This document shows, piece after piece, positions 26,643 to 37,009 of a stretch of 64,000 nt of DNA. Location: positions 43,071 to 107,070 of the forward strand of contig JAQGEQ010000004.1 of assembly GCA_034620365.1 (NCBI GenBank), given 5' to 3'. Source of the DNA: Pegea sp. RAD2-039 (lineage: Eukaryota; Chordata; Thaliacea; Salpida; Salpidae). Positions within the stretch are counted from its first letter, which is position 1; the number at the start of each line of letters is the position of its first letter. A program made the position numbers and the translations under genes. The notes under the pieces are model-generated. The model did not search any database and had not been told where the DNA came from. It was given only the letters and a program-made list of their open reading frames with translations.

Positions 26643-26722
26643 CATGACTGAGAGTAACAAATTATTCAGCTCTTATAGAGAACAATAGGAAGCAGAAAGA
26701 TAATGAAAAAGTCTCTAAGTTT
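26643..26722 (-). repeat. Short dispersed repeat (family R, copy 3)
   Basis: The reverse complement reads gactttttcattatctttc, then gagctgaataatttgttactc. This is very close to 20741-20800. It lies about 140 bp upstream of the MIB1 start codon. Confidence 0.55.
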
Positions 26723-26865
26723 CAATTCAGTGCTAGGACTAAAGAAATTCAATTTTATATTTTTATCAACAAATTAATATATTTTAAGCCAAGAAACCTC
26801 ATGAGAAATTCTTTTCTTAGTTTTAGATAAAGATATTTGTGATGACAAAATAAAATAGACAAGAA

Positions 26866-28458
26866 ATGTTCAGTAGAGATGAGATCATAGGGTCTCGAGT
26901 GGTTCGAGGTCCAGATTGGAAATGGGGCAGTCAAGTTGGTCCACATATGCTAAATTGAGGTGATTTCGATGAATTTGTTTGTAGGACGGTGGTGAGGGTC
27001 ATGTGGGAACAGTGAGATGTTTTGAAAGTGATGAAGAAGTGGTTATTGTTTGGGATAATGGACTTGCTGCTAATTACAGATGTTGTAATCAATTTGATCT
27101 TCGGATATATGATAGCGCTCCTTCAGGTTTTTATAAAAGCTTTGATAAAATAAAAATATAATTTATGCGAAGTTTTGACGACCAACTTTGAACTTTTCAC
27201 AACTTTCTTTCTAATAACAACTTTCAATTTCCAATGTAACCCACAACTCATACGTCTAAACCAAACCCTTACTGCCATGAAATATTCCCATCTTTTACTT
27301 TTCTTGCTTTAAAGATTGCTTGCGGTTTATTTTTATCACAGTATTTCTGTAAATTTGCGATCCTCAGTTACCAGGTTTGTGACTGGCAAACTGGCTCTCC
27401 AATTCCTGAATTTACTATTTTAATAAAATGAAATATAATTTATTCTGAAATCAGCAATTTTCGAATCTAGTCAACTTTTTTGATTTAGGTATCAAACACA
27501 ATGGTACAATGTGTGATAATTGTCGGCTTCAACCGATTTATGGTATCAGATGGAAATGTGCTGAATGTCATAACTACGAGTTGTGTTCAGCTTGTTACCA
27601 TGGTGAAAAGCATCATCTACGTCATCGGTTCTATCGACTCTTCATTCCCGATGGAGAAAGGTGAGATGTTTTTGAAGTTATCATTTATTGAAATGTTCAA
27701 CTTTAGAGTTTTACTCGAATCTCGACGGAAGAGCAAAAAGATAAACAGCCGAGGAATCTTTCCTGGTGCGCGAGTGGTCCGTGGTGTTGATTGGCAATGG
27801 GAGGGTCAGGACGGATGCAACCGGAAAGGGAAGGTTCGAAAATATGATCTTTGTGGATAATCTCTTTAAATCTTAAGTTGTTTAGTCGGTTAATTTTGAA
27901 TATCAACTTCTGAGGACATATGAAAGATTGCGATCTTTAAAGAAGTCATTAAGATGACAAAAACCATCAAATAGTTTTAGGAGGTATATCTCATTTCTAC
28001 ATTTTCTAAAACAATCTTGAAATTGCAAGAAATACAAAAAGTCCTCCTCAAAAATCATTTTAAATCTATCATCTTCTTCATATTTAAATATCAGATGAGT
28101 TAACATCCTAATCTTTTTCAACTATTTGCTCCCACCAACTACTAATAACGTCTCAAAACTTCCAAAGGCTACTTTCCTAAAATCCAACCAACAGCAGTCG
28201 GTCTGACCTACGAATTGTGGCCCATAGCATGATGACGCGCGAAACATCTAGCTTTGTGATTTACTGATCACGTGACGTGTTTCTAGGTAACCAAAGTCCA
28301 AGAATGGACTTCTCAGCACCTTCGAAGCGCTGCCTACGTCATGTGGGACGTAGGCGCGAAGAATTTGTACCGGGTCGGGTACGAGGGCCGAATGGACTTG
28401 AAAGTGGTCAGCAACGCTAAAGGTCCTGCTTTTTATCGAGACCACTTACCATGTCTGG
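26866..28458 (+). CDS. MIB1: MIB1 exons 1-5: MIB/HERC2 domains and ZZ finger
   Basis: Exons: 26866-26934, 26985-27126, 27489-27660, 27707-27833 and 28287-28458. Exon 2 encodes [20 protein letters not shown] and [12 protein letters not shown]. Exon 3 encodes the ZZ finger with CDNC...CAEC...[14 protein letters not shown], all Cys/His ligands present. Exons 4-5 encode the second MIB/HERC2 domain ([16 protein letters not shown] and [17 protein letters not shown]). In MIB1 these domains bind the Notch-ligand tails. Intron 2 carries a 150-bp dispersed repeat (27255-27404). Confidence 0.95.
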
Positions 28459-31400
28459 GTAAGTTTGTGGTCTCCATCGTCATGGGCTTAAAGGTCATTT
28501 TCAGGACAAATAACTTCCCGTCCACAAGCCCCATTAATGGACTTTGATGTCCATGACCACGTTAATATAGACCTGGAACTTGAGATTGTCCAATCTCTTC
28601 AACATGGACACGGTGGGTGGACTGAAGGAATGTTTGAAGTGAGTGAAGAAGTCACGCGTTTCCCGATCTTCATTGCTTCCTTAGACTTTAGGAACCACTG
28701 GAATTATTTGTGGAATTGATGAAGATTTTGATCTTGTTGTCAGTTATCCGAGCGGGAACAGGTTGATGTTGAGAAATTTGATGTTTAGATCATAATTAGG
28801 TGTTTGTAGATGGACTTTTAATCCAGCTGTTCTTACAAAGATTAATTCAAGTGATGAGCAAAGAGCGTGTTCAAGTCAACGAAAAACTACTCAAAATCCG
28901 ACTGAATTTAAGGTGCAACAGTCACGCCGCTACTCCTAATCAATTCATATCTGTCTTAGATCGGAGATTTAGTTCAAATCTCATCGAATCTTGAACGAGT
29001 TAAGATGTTGCAGTATGGAAACGCTGATTGGTCGAACTCTATGAAAATGGTAAATGAAGCAACCAATCAGCGATCAGTATTTTAAAATTAGCTTTTTAGT
29101 GTAAAGTTTTCGGTTTTAAAAACTTCTATCTCATCTCATAAATTTCAAAACTTATTTTGATCCTCACAAAACTTTTAAATATTTTTAACGAGTCAAAACT
29201 GATTTAAATGAAAAGTTTTTTGTATTTATTGTAGAACTAAAACCGTTGAAACAGATTAGAGTATTATGTGAGATAGTTAGATGCAAATATAATTGATGGT
29301 CACGTGGGAGTTGATGACGTTCAACTTCAGCTTTCAAATCTCTTGTGTCATCTAATTATTTCTTATTTACACCAAATTTCTCTTTCGAAATATTTCAAGA
29401 GATTTGATGTGAAAACTTTTTTAGATGATCGGAAAACTTGGACGAGTTGAAATGATATTTCCAGACGGAAATGTTAAAGTCAATTGTGGAGGTTTGTGAT
29501 TCAAGATCCGACATTCTAATCTTCATCTTCTTCCTTTCAGTCGAATCTTTAACCTTCAACCCTTTGCTGCTGATAAAATATAATTTAGGAGGCGATAAAC
29601 CCGCAGGTAACCACTTCTTCATCTTTGTAATCTTCGAATGTTGATCTTCTGATCTTGATCTTCCGATGTTGATCTTCTGATGTTGATCTTCTGATCTTGG
29701 TCTTCCGATGTTGATCTTCCGATGTTGATATTCTGATGTTGATCTTCTGATCTTGATCTTCCGATGTTGATCTTCTGATGTTGATCTTCTGATCTTGATC
29801 TTCCGATGTTGATCTTCTGATCTTGATCTTCTGATGTTTACAGAGCGTCTTTCAAGACTTTTGAAAGAATATTTTGAGTCTTATGTCTCTGAAAACATCC
29901 ATGAAGAACTGGTGAAGTCCGTAGGAGCTGGTGATCTTCATCTTTGTGAAGACGTTCTCAAAAGACCCGAAGCTGACGTCAGTAGTCGTTAATAACTTCA
30001 CGATGACGTCATCACTTCTAGTGCTTCAGGTGAACACTCAATACGGGGGAAGTACCCCACTTCAAATTGCCTGCATGAACGGATATCTCGATCTTGTGTC
30101 TTTCCTTATTGGTAAAGATGCTGATTTGGAAACAGAGGTTTGTACTACTGATGACGTCATAATGATGATGACGTCACACTTTAGGATAGAGACGGGAATC
30201 GCGTCATCCATCACTCTGCAATTGCTGATCAAGCTGGAGTCATCGAGATGTTAGTCAGAGCAGGTTTCCGACCCTCTCTCCCATTTTTACTCGTTTCAAT
30301 TTGTGGGTGCTAGGGTGTGACGTCAACGCGAGAAACAAACGACGACAAACCGCGCTTCATATCGCTGTCAATCGCGGTCATGTATGGGTGGTTCGTACTC
30401 TACTCAAATTAACTTGCCACGTGTCTTTACAAGTGAGTGGTTACCATGACAACCATGATACTAACCGACATCTTATGTAGGATCTCGAAGGCGATACACC
30501 TTTACATGATACAATCCTCAAAAAGCGCGATGACATGTTAGAGATGCTGCTAGATGGCGGTGCTGACGTCACAGTTACTAACAACAACGGTTTCAACGTC
30601 TTACATCATGCTGCGTTACGAGGAAACCCCAGGTTAGAAAATTGATTGATGTTGATAGCGTGTCGGTCGTCATGGTGACCATATTAGAAAGTTTGGTGGA
30701 GGACAAACGCGGTCGTTATTTAGTTTCAGATTTTTTTATCATTTTTATCTCAGATTCGACATCAGTTTTTTATGAGTCTTGAACATTTTTTATTTATCTT
30801 TTTATCTAGCTGTTTATGGTTTGATATTTTTATTTAAATTTGTCAAAAATCTTTTTTCCATTAAAAGTTCTTTTGTTAAGTTATAATCAGAATCTTGCCA
30901 ACAAATCTATTTGCCAGCAGACTTTTTAGTTTTTCTTCAACTTTTAGAAAAGTTTTAAATCACTTAAGAGATCGCTTCATTGATTCTGTCGCTTCAAATT
31001 ATTCAATCAAATCATCACAATCAAAACCAACTTTTTTATTAGAATCTCGAAAAAATTGATTTTACAAATCAAATAAATTTGCTGAATTTGAAGGAGTTGT
31101 AGTTCTTCTATTAACTTGATTAGCAAGTACTTTCAGGTTACCTCAGGGTATTTTACTGTTATCTTCTCATCTTTATCGGTTTTCCTTCTCTTCTTTATCT
31201 ACTTCATACTGTTAGCTCATTCTTTTTTTAACTTCTTTCAGCTTGAAACAAACAATTCATTCAACTGATTGCTGATTGGTCGGTTTCTTGGACTTTGAAA
31301 TCCATCTGTTAGTAAATAATCATCAATTTGTTTTTAACATTTCAATTTTTTACCTATTGTTTTGATAGTTGTAAAAACAAATTATTCGTTTAACGTTTCA

Positions 31401-34400
31401 ACCTCCGCAACGAGTCAATAATTGATTGAAACTAGAAAGAGTTTGATTCTTCTTCAACAGCTTGATTTTTGAGGTGATTCAGCCAAATATGGATTTATCA
31501 TCATGATAATCATCATCTTTTAAACTTCATTTTCAGCTTTGATTTTGTTGCAGAGTATCCACAAAGTAACCAACCTGTTTTAAAGTTAAAGCAGTGTGGT
31601 ACGGGCTGTTAAATTCGAAAAAGAATGGAAATATATAAAGGAAAGTTTTTAGGTAAAGCTGTAGAAAGAAGAAAAGATGTTGATGAGAGAAAAAGATTAT
31701 AGTGATAGGAAGCAAAATGAGCAGAAAGAGAAATGAAAGTGACCACTTAGTTACAACTAAAAGAAAACATCAAACTACAATTACACTGAAATTACAATCA
31801 AACTAAATAAATACTGAATAATCAAACTAAATAAATATTAAATAATCAAACTAAATAAATACTAAATAATCAAACTAAATAAATCGTAAATAATAGAATT
31901 AAATAATTGTTAAACTGAAAGTTAGATTGTTATGAAGCAGAGTTAACAAAAATATAAATCAGAAAAGATAAGATTATGACAAAGATATCTGCTTGTCTAT
32001 GTTTCTATGTTAGTCATCTGTTATTTTTCAAAATTTTTTTGGAAATAGAAGTTGAAAATAAGAGAAGGCAGGTAGAGGAAGATGCCTGAGAGCTTGGCAG
32101 TAAGATTAAGAGTTAAAAAAATCAGAAAAAAAGAGAAGTTAGAAGGTAAAGCTAGAAATAATAGAGATAAGTAAAAAGGTAAAGCAAAAAGTTCTTAATA
32201 AACATGAAAAAAACAAATAAACTTTCACGTGACTGCTAGATGTTCTGCACATCGGACAGCAGCTGGTTGAAGGGGACCAAACCTTCAACTTGGCCGGATT
32301 TGGCTCCGCCTCGACCGGCTGCCGTCTCGATGCTGTCCCGAGCTCACGTCATCAACTGCCTCCTGATTGGTCGGTTTTTTTCCGCTGTCGTCACACATAC
32401 TTCTTTACATTCCATAAACTATATGAGGATGTACGGAAGTATGTAGGTCGACCCGGAACAATCTTCACGCGGGTTTCCGTCGAGCGCTGTTAGTCGAGCG
32501 ATCTGAAGCCTAACTAACTTTCAGTATTAATAGCGGCTGATACGCGCGAAGCCTGCACGCACACTCACGCTGTTCTGTTGTAGCCTGAAGCAGCTACTTC
32601 CTAAACTACAAAATTCTGATCCTCTTCTTTTCAACAATCTATTCGCTTTTTTTCTATCGCTTTTTTACGTCACGTGATCTTCCAAACTCTTCGACCACGT
32701 GACTCTAATCAACCAATCACTTATTAAATCGAAGTAGTAAATAATTGATCAAATGTGACGTCATCAGCGCCGGACAGCTACTTGCTTCGTCACTACTTCT
32801 GTACTCAATGTACTTGTCCCAAAAAAGCTTCTGATAGCCGAGAGAAGCAGTCGAGTTGTCACGCCTCACCGCTTTCTACTTTTTGGCCAGTTTTACAAAC
32901 GACCATTTTTTCGATGAGCTACGCTTCATTGCGTTCGTCGATGAACGCGCTGATCGTAGGAACGCGGCCCAGCTCTAATGAACGCGTTTTTATCTACTCG
33001 CGCGTCTTTCAAGCCCTCCTCTGCCGACCTTCGCTTTTTCGCGCCACCGAGTCGCGAGCCTGTGACGTCATACACACACACATTATTGAAGTTATAGCGG
33101 CGTGTGTGTGCGGCCAGCTGCGTACTTGCGTGCGTGTGACGTCATACTTGGAGTTTGTAGTCAGCTGCTTGTTGGTAACTGAGTTCAGCTGTTGATGGTT
33201 AAAAGAAGGTAGTGACGGCGACCGCGCGAAAGAGCGCGTTGTCAGGACATTATCCGTTTAAGGAGCGACCTCTCCAGCAGCTGATCTGTGTCTTTACTTT
33301 AAAGGTCGTTTTTTCGGCTTGTTGATTTTTTTTCTGTATTTGTCTTCTTCTATTTGTATTTTTCTTGTTGTCGCGGACGAAAACGCGAAACTTCGATTTC
33401 GCTCTACTTCTGCTTCTTGTCTTCTTGGCATCAGACTGATAAGCTCTTTTGGAATTTATTTTTCCTCCTCATTTTCCTCTTCAAGTGGTCGTGACGTCAT
33501 CAGCTTTCACTTGATGTTTATCAGACGCTGATGACGTCACGTGATTTCGTCACTGCAATGACGCGCCAGTTAAAGCACTCAATAGCGAGATAACGTCATC
33601 GATGTAGTCACGTGACGTTTTCTGTTAACAATCAAATCTCGTAAAATCTGTCCAACCTCAGAATTGGCGTTTATCGATTTTCAAGTATTACAGGTGATGA
33701 CGTCATCATGACGTTTGTCAGCTTATAAATCGCAGTTCTGATTGTCTTGTTAATTTTTGTGGATTTTTGTGGATTTTTTTGAGATAATTTAAGAAATTTG
33801 TTTGATAAAATCAAACGAAAATTGAAAGAAAACTTTATTGGTTAAAAATGACCTATTTTTGAAAAATAACCACTAAAAGACAATCCTTAGGAAATAACCA
33901 GTAAAAAGACCATAAACCAACCTCAGAAAATAACCACTAAAAGACAATCCTTAGGAAATAACCAGTAAAAAGACCATAAACCAACCTCAGAAAATAACCA
34001 CTAAAAGACAATCCTTAGGAAATAACCAGTAAAAAGACCATAAACCAACCTCAGAAAATAACCACTAAAAGACAATCCTTAGGAAATAACCAGTAAAAAG
34101 ACCATAAACCAACCTCAGAAAATAACCACTAAAAGGACCATAAGGACTAACCGCAGAAAATAACCAGTAAAAAGACCATAAAGACCAGCCCCAAAAAACC
34201 TACTAGTAACAAATCGGCAAATAAGTTTCATTTATTTCCTGGTTGAATAATTAATTAAAGATTTTAAATAATTAAAGAAATTTGTAGAAACTTTTTGTAA
34301 ACAGATTTGCATAAATTCTTCTCTTGCAAAATACTGGTTTGTTTAGGACCCTTAATATATTTTAATTAGAAAAGAAAAGTAACTTACAGAAAAATATTTT

Positions 34401-37009
34401 TCAACAGCGCTATGAGTTTGATTTTAAACAAATTAAAAAGACCGTGGATAATTGACGAAAAGAAAGATGATGGGTATACAGCTTTACATCTAGCAGCTCT
34501 TAATAATCATCTTCAAGTTGCTGAGACCCTCATAAAAATGGTCAGTTTACTTCAGATAGAAACTTTGATGCTATTTTTAAAATCTCAAGTGGTTTGACTC
34601 ACCTGTAGATATTTTTTAAACATTAAACGGTTGTTAGTAATTTGATATAATACAAACAGCTGTTAGCATTGACCTGGTAACAACTGGTTTTGTGTTGTCT
34701 ACAGGGCCATGCTAATTTAGATATTCAAAATATCAACCATCAGACACCTCTGCACTTGGCAGTTGAAAGACAAAATATTCAAATTGTTCGGGTTAGTTCA
34801 AAAATTCAAATTTCATTTTTATGACCGCCAATCTTTAAAAGTTTTTTCCTAATTTTGTTTTTAAAAGATTAAATAATAACAAAATTTAACAAATCTAAAA
34901 TCAAATATTTTTTAGAATACTGCCATCAATTTTGTTAATTGGTAATTCTGCAAAAAATTAATTTATTTCCAAGTATCAAAAATTATTTAAATTTATTCTT
35001 TAATCTTTGAAAACTTAAACCAAAAAATCAAATTTTTATATTGCTAGTTTATCAAAGTTTAATTAAAAAATCGTAATTTTGAATTTAGTTTATTTATTTA
35101 ATATTCCTTTTTCAGTTTAATTAAAACATATTTCGAAACTTTTAAATTTCAACATTGTCGTAAAAAGCCATTTTCGTCGCAAAAATATGACAACAAGTCA
35201 CGTGACAGCTTCTAGTGAGCGAAGGAGCAAAGGTCAACTTGACGGATCGAGACGGGGATACACCCCTACATGAAGCACTCAGACGTCACACAGTTTGGCA
35301 AATTAAAACTCTTCAAGAAAAAAAAGATCTTCCCGTCGATAAAGTCCTGATGAATATCACTGCGCATGGCCGCGGTCACATCAGCGCGTCGATCGCGCAT
35401 TTTCTCGCTGCTCATTCAGCTGATCTCAACTTGAAGAACAAAGATGGTTTTTCTCCTCTTCATCTATGTCCCGATCCTAATCTTTGCAAAATTCTCGTCA
35501 AAGCTGGGAACGAATCGTGAGTTATGACGTAATCACTTGACGACCGTTGCTAAGATGTTTCATAGAAACGTTGAAACGAGTAAGAATGACATAGTTGATG
35601 ACGTCACTGACCACATATCGCCATCAACTTCATTTCAATTGGTTGCTGATTGTGAATCTGATGACGTCATAAAGTTAGTTTGAAAATAACTTTCGTGGTG
35701 ATGACGTCATAACCGTGTCTTTGTAGTTGTGACGTCAGCTCGTTGATGAATAACTTGGTGATGACGTCATCAACAACAAATAGTGACTTGATGGTTAGAA
35801 GCGGTAAGAAGCAAAACAATTCAAGCTTGATGACGTCATCATCAGAAAAGAACGAATCGCGAAACTTGCTTGTTGATCATGTGGTGAGTGTTTGTGACGC
35901 CATCACGTGGTTACGTAGGTTTGTTGCAGGTAGCAGCGGAGTGTTTGGTTTGTTGTGAAAATGAAGCTTCTGTGACCTTTAAACCTTGTGGTCATATTTG
36001 CGTTTGTCAATGTAAGTTTCATTTTAGGAGATTTTTTTGTAATTTACATATTTTCGAAGCTTGTTCAATTGTGATAAAGAAATGTCTTCAATGCCGCGAA
36101 GTGATTTATAAAAAAGAAATCATTTCACCAACAAGATCCAAACCACAACCGGTGAGTTTTAATTTGGTTCTTATTCCCGACTCAACCATCAAATTCTATC
36201 ACTTCTTTTCAAATTATGTTGAATTAATTTAAATTTTGCCGCTTGATAATTTTCTTGAATTATTTTTATCTTATTATTTTGCTTAATTGTAAAATGTTGT
36301 CTAATGTAATCACCTAAACATCAATCAGATGCTGTAGAGATGCTAAAAAGTTTAAAGACTCCAAATTGTTTCCAGAAACATTTAATATTTCTAAAGATTG
36401 CTGCAAAGATAAGCTTTAATAGATTAAATTAAGTTTTGATTAATTGAAATTAAAGAAAAACTTCTTGATTAAAACTGAGTGAAATATGATATGAAAATCT
36501 TATATAAATTACTGAAAGACTTTGTAAAGTTCGGGGTTCAAAAAGAAGCTTTTCTCCGGCTGGTAGCTTCTGATGTTCGACATGTACGAAATGTAGAGTT
36601 TGTCATTTGCAATAATATAAATAAATAATTATTTTAGAACCTGATGACGATCACACAAAACCATTTTGAAAATCGAGACGAGAAAAACTGTGCGGCATCG
36701 ACATCAAATCGGACTTCAAACGAAGATGTGATCTCTAACAACTTTCTGCGTAAAGACACATGTAACAGCGATGCGGAGATCCAAAAGTTACAACAACAAC
36801 TTCATGATATCAAGCAACAAGTAAAATATCATATTGAACTGATGCAGATATAAAATCATCTCCTGTAGGTAATGTGTCCTGTTTGTTTGGATAAAATACG
36901 AAATATGATATTTCTATGTGGGCACGGGACATGCCAGCTGTGCGGGGATCAGATGAATGAGTGCCCAATCTGTCGAAAGACTGTCCAGAAAAGGATCTTG
37001 TTGTACTGA
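26866..37009 (+). CDS. MIB1: MIB1-like (mind bomb) E3 ubiquitin ligase; complete 25-exon gene
   Basis: Encodes a mind bomb ortholog. Mind bomb is the RING E3 ligase that ubiquitinates the Notch ligands Delta and Jagged in the signal-sending cell to drive their endocytosis. The exons total 3102 nt (1033 aa plus TGA; human MIB1 is 1006 aa), with every phase consistent. Order: MIB/HERC2 domain 1 (~8-68), ZZ zinc finger (~72-125), MIB/HERC2 domain 2 (~145-225), two REP/MIB repeats (~228-406), ankyrin repeats (~407-780), a Ser/Thr-rich linker (~780-868), a RING (~872-910) and a C-terminal RING (~988-1033). Human MIB1 has three RINGs; the first is not found here. Start at 26866 ([20 protein letters not shown]), the only in-frame ATG before the conserved domain. 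Closer to MIB1 than MIB2 by its full ankyrin set and tail. Confidence 0.95.
27255..27404 (+). repeat. Dispersed 150-bp repeat, inverted partner of 38078-38227
   Basis: The reverse complement of 38078-38227 matches over the full 150 bp with only about nine differences by eye. This copy is in MIB1 intron 2; the partner is downstream of the gene. Function unknown. Confidence 0.85.
28505..29606 (+). CDS. MIB1: MIB1 exons 6-11: REP/MIB repeat region
   Basis: Exons: 28505-28638, 28685-28761, 28810-28912, 28960-29049, 29425-29491 and 29541-29606. The first repeat is strongly conserved ([20 protein letters not shown], then [20 protein letters not shown]). The second is weaker ([20 protein letters not shown], then [12 protein letters not shown]). 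Acceptor 28684 was chosen over the AG at 28691 because it alone keeps frame and restores 'MFETLGTTG'. Small introns are 46-48 bp. Confidence 0.9.
29639..29839 (+). repeat. 14-bp minisatellite, about 14 copies, in MIB1 intron 11
   Basis: Imperfect unit GATCTTCTGATGTT alternating with GATCTTCCGATGTT and GATCTTCTGATCTT. It runs to within a few bases of the acceptor of exon 12, so it also supplies the pyrimidine-rich tract. Confidence 0.85.
29844..35516 (+). CDS. MIB1: MIB1 exons 12-19: ankyrin repeat domain
   Basis: Exons: 29844-29977, 30030-30137, 30185-30263, 30314-30432, 30481-30632, 34408-34540, 34705-34791 and 35209-35516. The ankyrin signature recurs ([109 protein letters not shown]). Order and spacing match human MIB1, including '[10 protein letters not shown]' split from '[20 protein letters not shown]' across the 3.8-kb intron 30633-34407. 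Introns 29978-30029 and 30138-30184 each carry TGACGTCA palindromes. Confidence 0.95.
31796..31895 (+). repeat. 24-bp tandem repeat, about 4 copies
   Basis: Unit AATCAAACTAAATAAATACT plus GAAT, in the large MIB1 intron 30633-34407. Confidence 0.8.
32220..33740. promoter_or_regulatory. GC-rich, CpG-containing island inside the large MIB1 intron
   Basis: Composition changes abruptly from the AT-rich intron to a much GC- and CpG-richer block. It holds about six TGACGTCA (near 32758, 33063, 33138, 33492, 33530 and 33702) and several CACGTG cores (near 32226, 32672, 32694, 33538 and 33606), plus inverted CCAAT (ATTGG) sites near 32368. These are ATF/CREB-, E-box- and CCAAT-type elements typical of promoters. 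Several short open frames cross it (such as 32755-33195), but none has recognisable protein features. It may be an internal or alternative promoter, an enhancer or a nested unrecognised transcript. Confidence 0.4.
33868..34190 (+). repeat. 64-bp tandem repeat, about 5 copies
   Basis: Unit starting AACCACTAAAAGACAATCCT and ending CCAACCTCAGAAAAT. The first four copies are nearly identical and the last is degenerate. In the large MIB1 intron, immediately 3' of the GC-rich island. Confidence 0.92.
35566..35883 (+). CDS. MIB1: MIB1 exons 20-21: Ser/Thr-rich linker in place of the first RING
   Basis: Exons 35566-35673 and 35727-35883, phases 2/2/0. In human MIB1 this interval leads into RING1 (CMVCSD...CGH). 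Here it encodes a low-complexity linker with no Cys pairs. Five TGACGTCA copies are in the coding sequence and give DDVTD, SDDVI, CDVSS, VMTSST and LMTSSS. The frame is open in both exons and joins cleanly to the following RING exon, so the linker is probably real. Confidence 0.8.
35930..37009 (+). CDS. MIB1: MIB1 exons 22-25: two RING fingers and C terminus
   Basis: Exons: 35930-36011, 36060-36151, 36638-36820 and 36869-37009. The first RING is C-LVC-...[10 protein letters not shown]...KKCLQC, with its ligands split over exons 22-23. Exon 24 is a helical linker ending '[15 protein letters not shown]'. Exon 25 has the catalytic RING '[20 protein letters not shown]' through '[15 protein letters not shown]', identical to human MIB1 at most positions including the C-terminal Tyr. 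The intron 36152-36637 holds the PPP1R42 duplicate. Confidence 0.94.
36225..36586 (-). pseudogene. Duplicated PPP1R42 fragment inserted in a MIB1 intron
   Basis: A 362-bp copy of 20827-21188 with five substitutions and no indels. It carries PPP1R42 exon 4 with both splice sites, the preceding intron and the end of exon 3. It lacks every other exon, so it cannot encode the protein. It is antisense to MIB1, inside the intron between exons 23 and 24. No poly(A) tract or target-site duplication is evident. The intron sequence is retained, so this is a DNA-level copy rather than a retrocopy. Confidence 0.93.

Larger units (their letters stand above)
24481..26865. other. Intergenic region between the EF-hand gene and MIB1
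   Basis: AT-rich, with two copies of a short repeat family (24718-24810 and 26643-26722), a partial tandem duplication (24782-25057) and otherwise no recognised gene. A broken frame near 25272-25478 has no recognisable product. Confidence 0.45.

Noticed and set aside
32755-33195. 146-codon open frame inside the MIB1 intron
   Set aside because: No recognisable domain; the GC-rich island lengthens chance frames on both strands.
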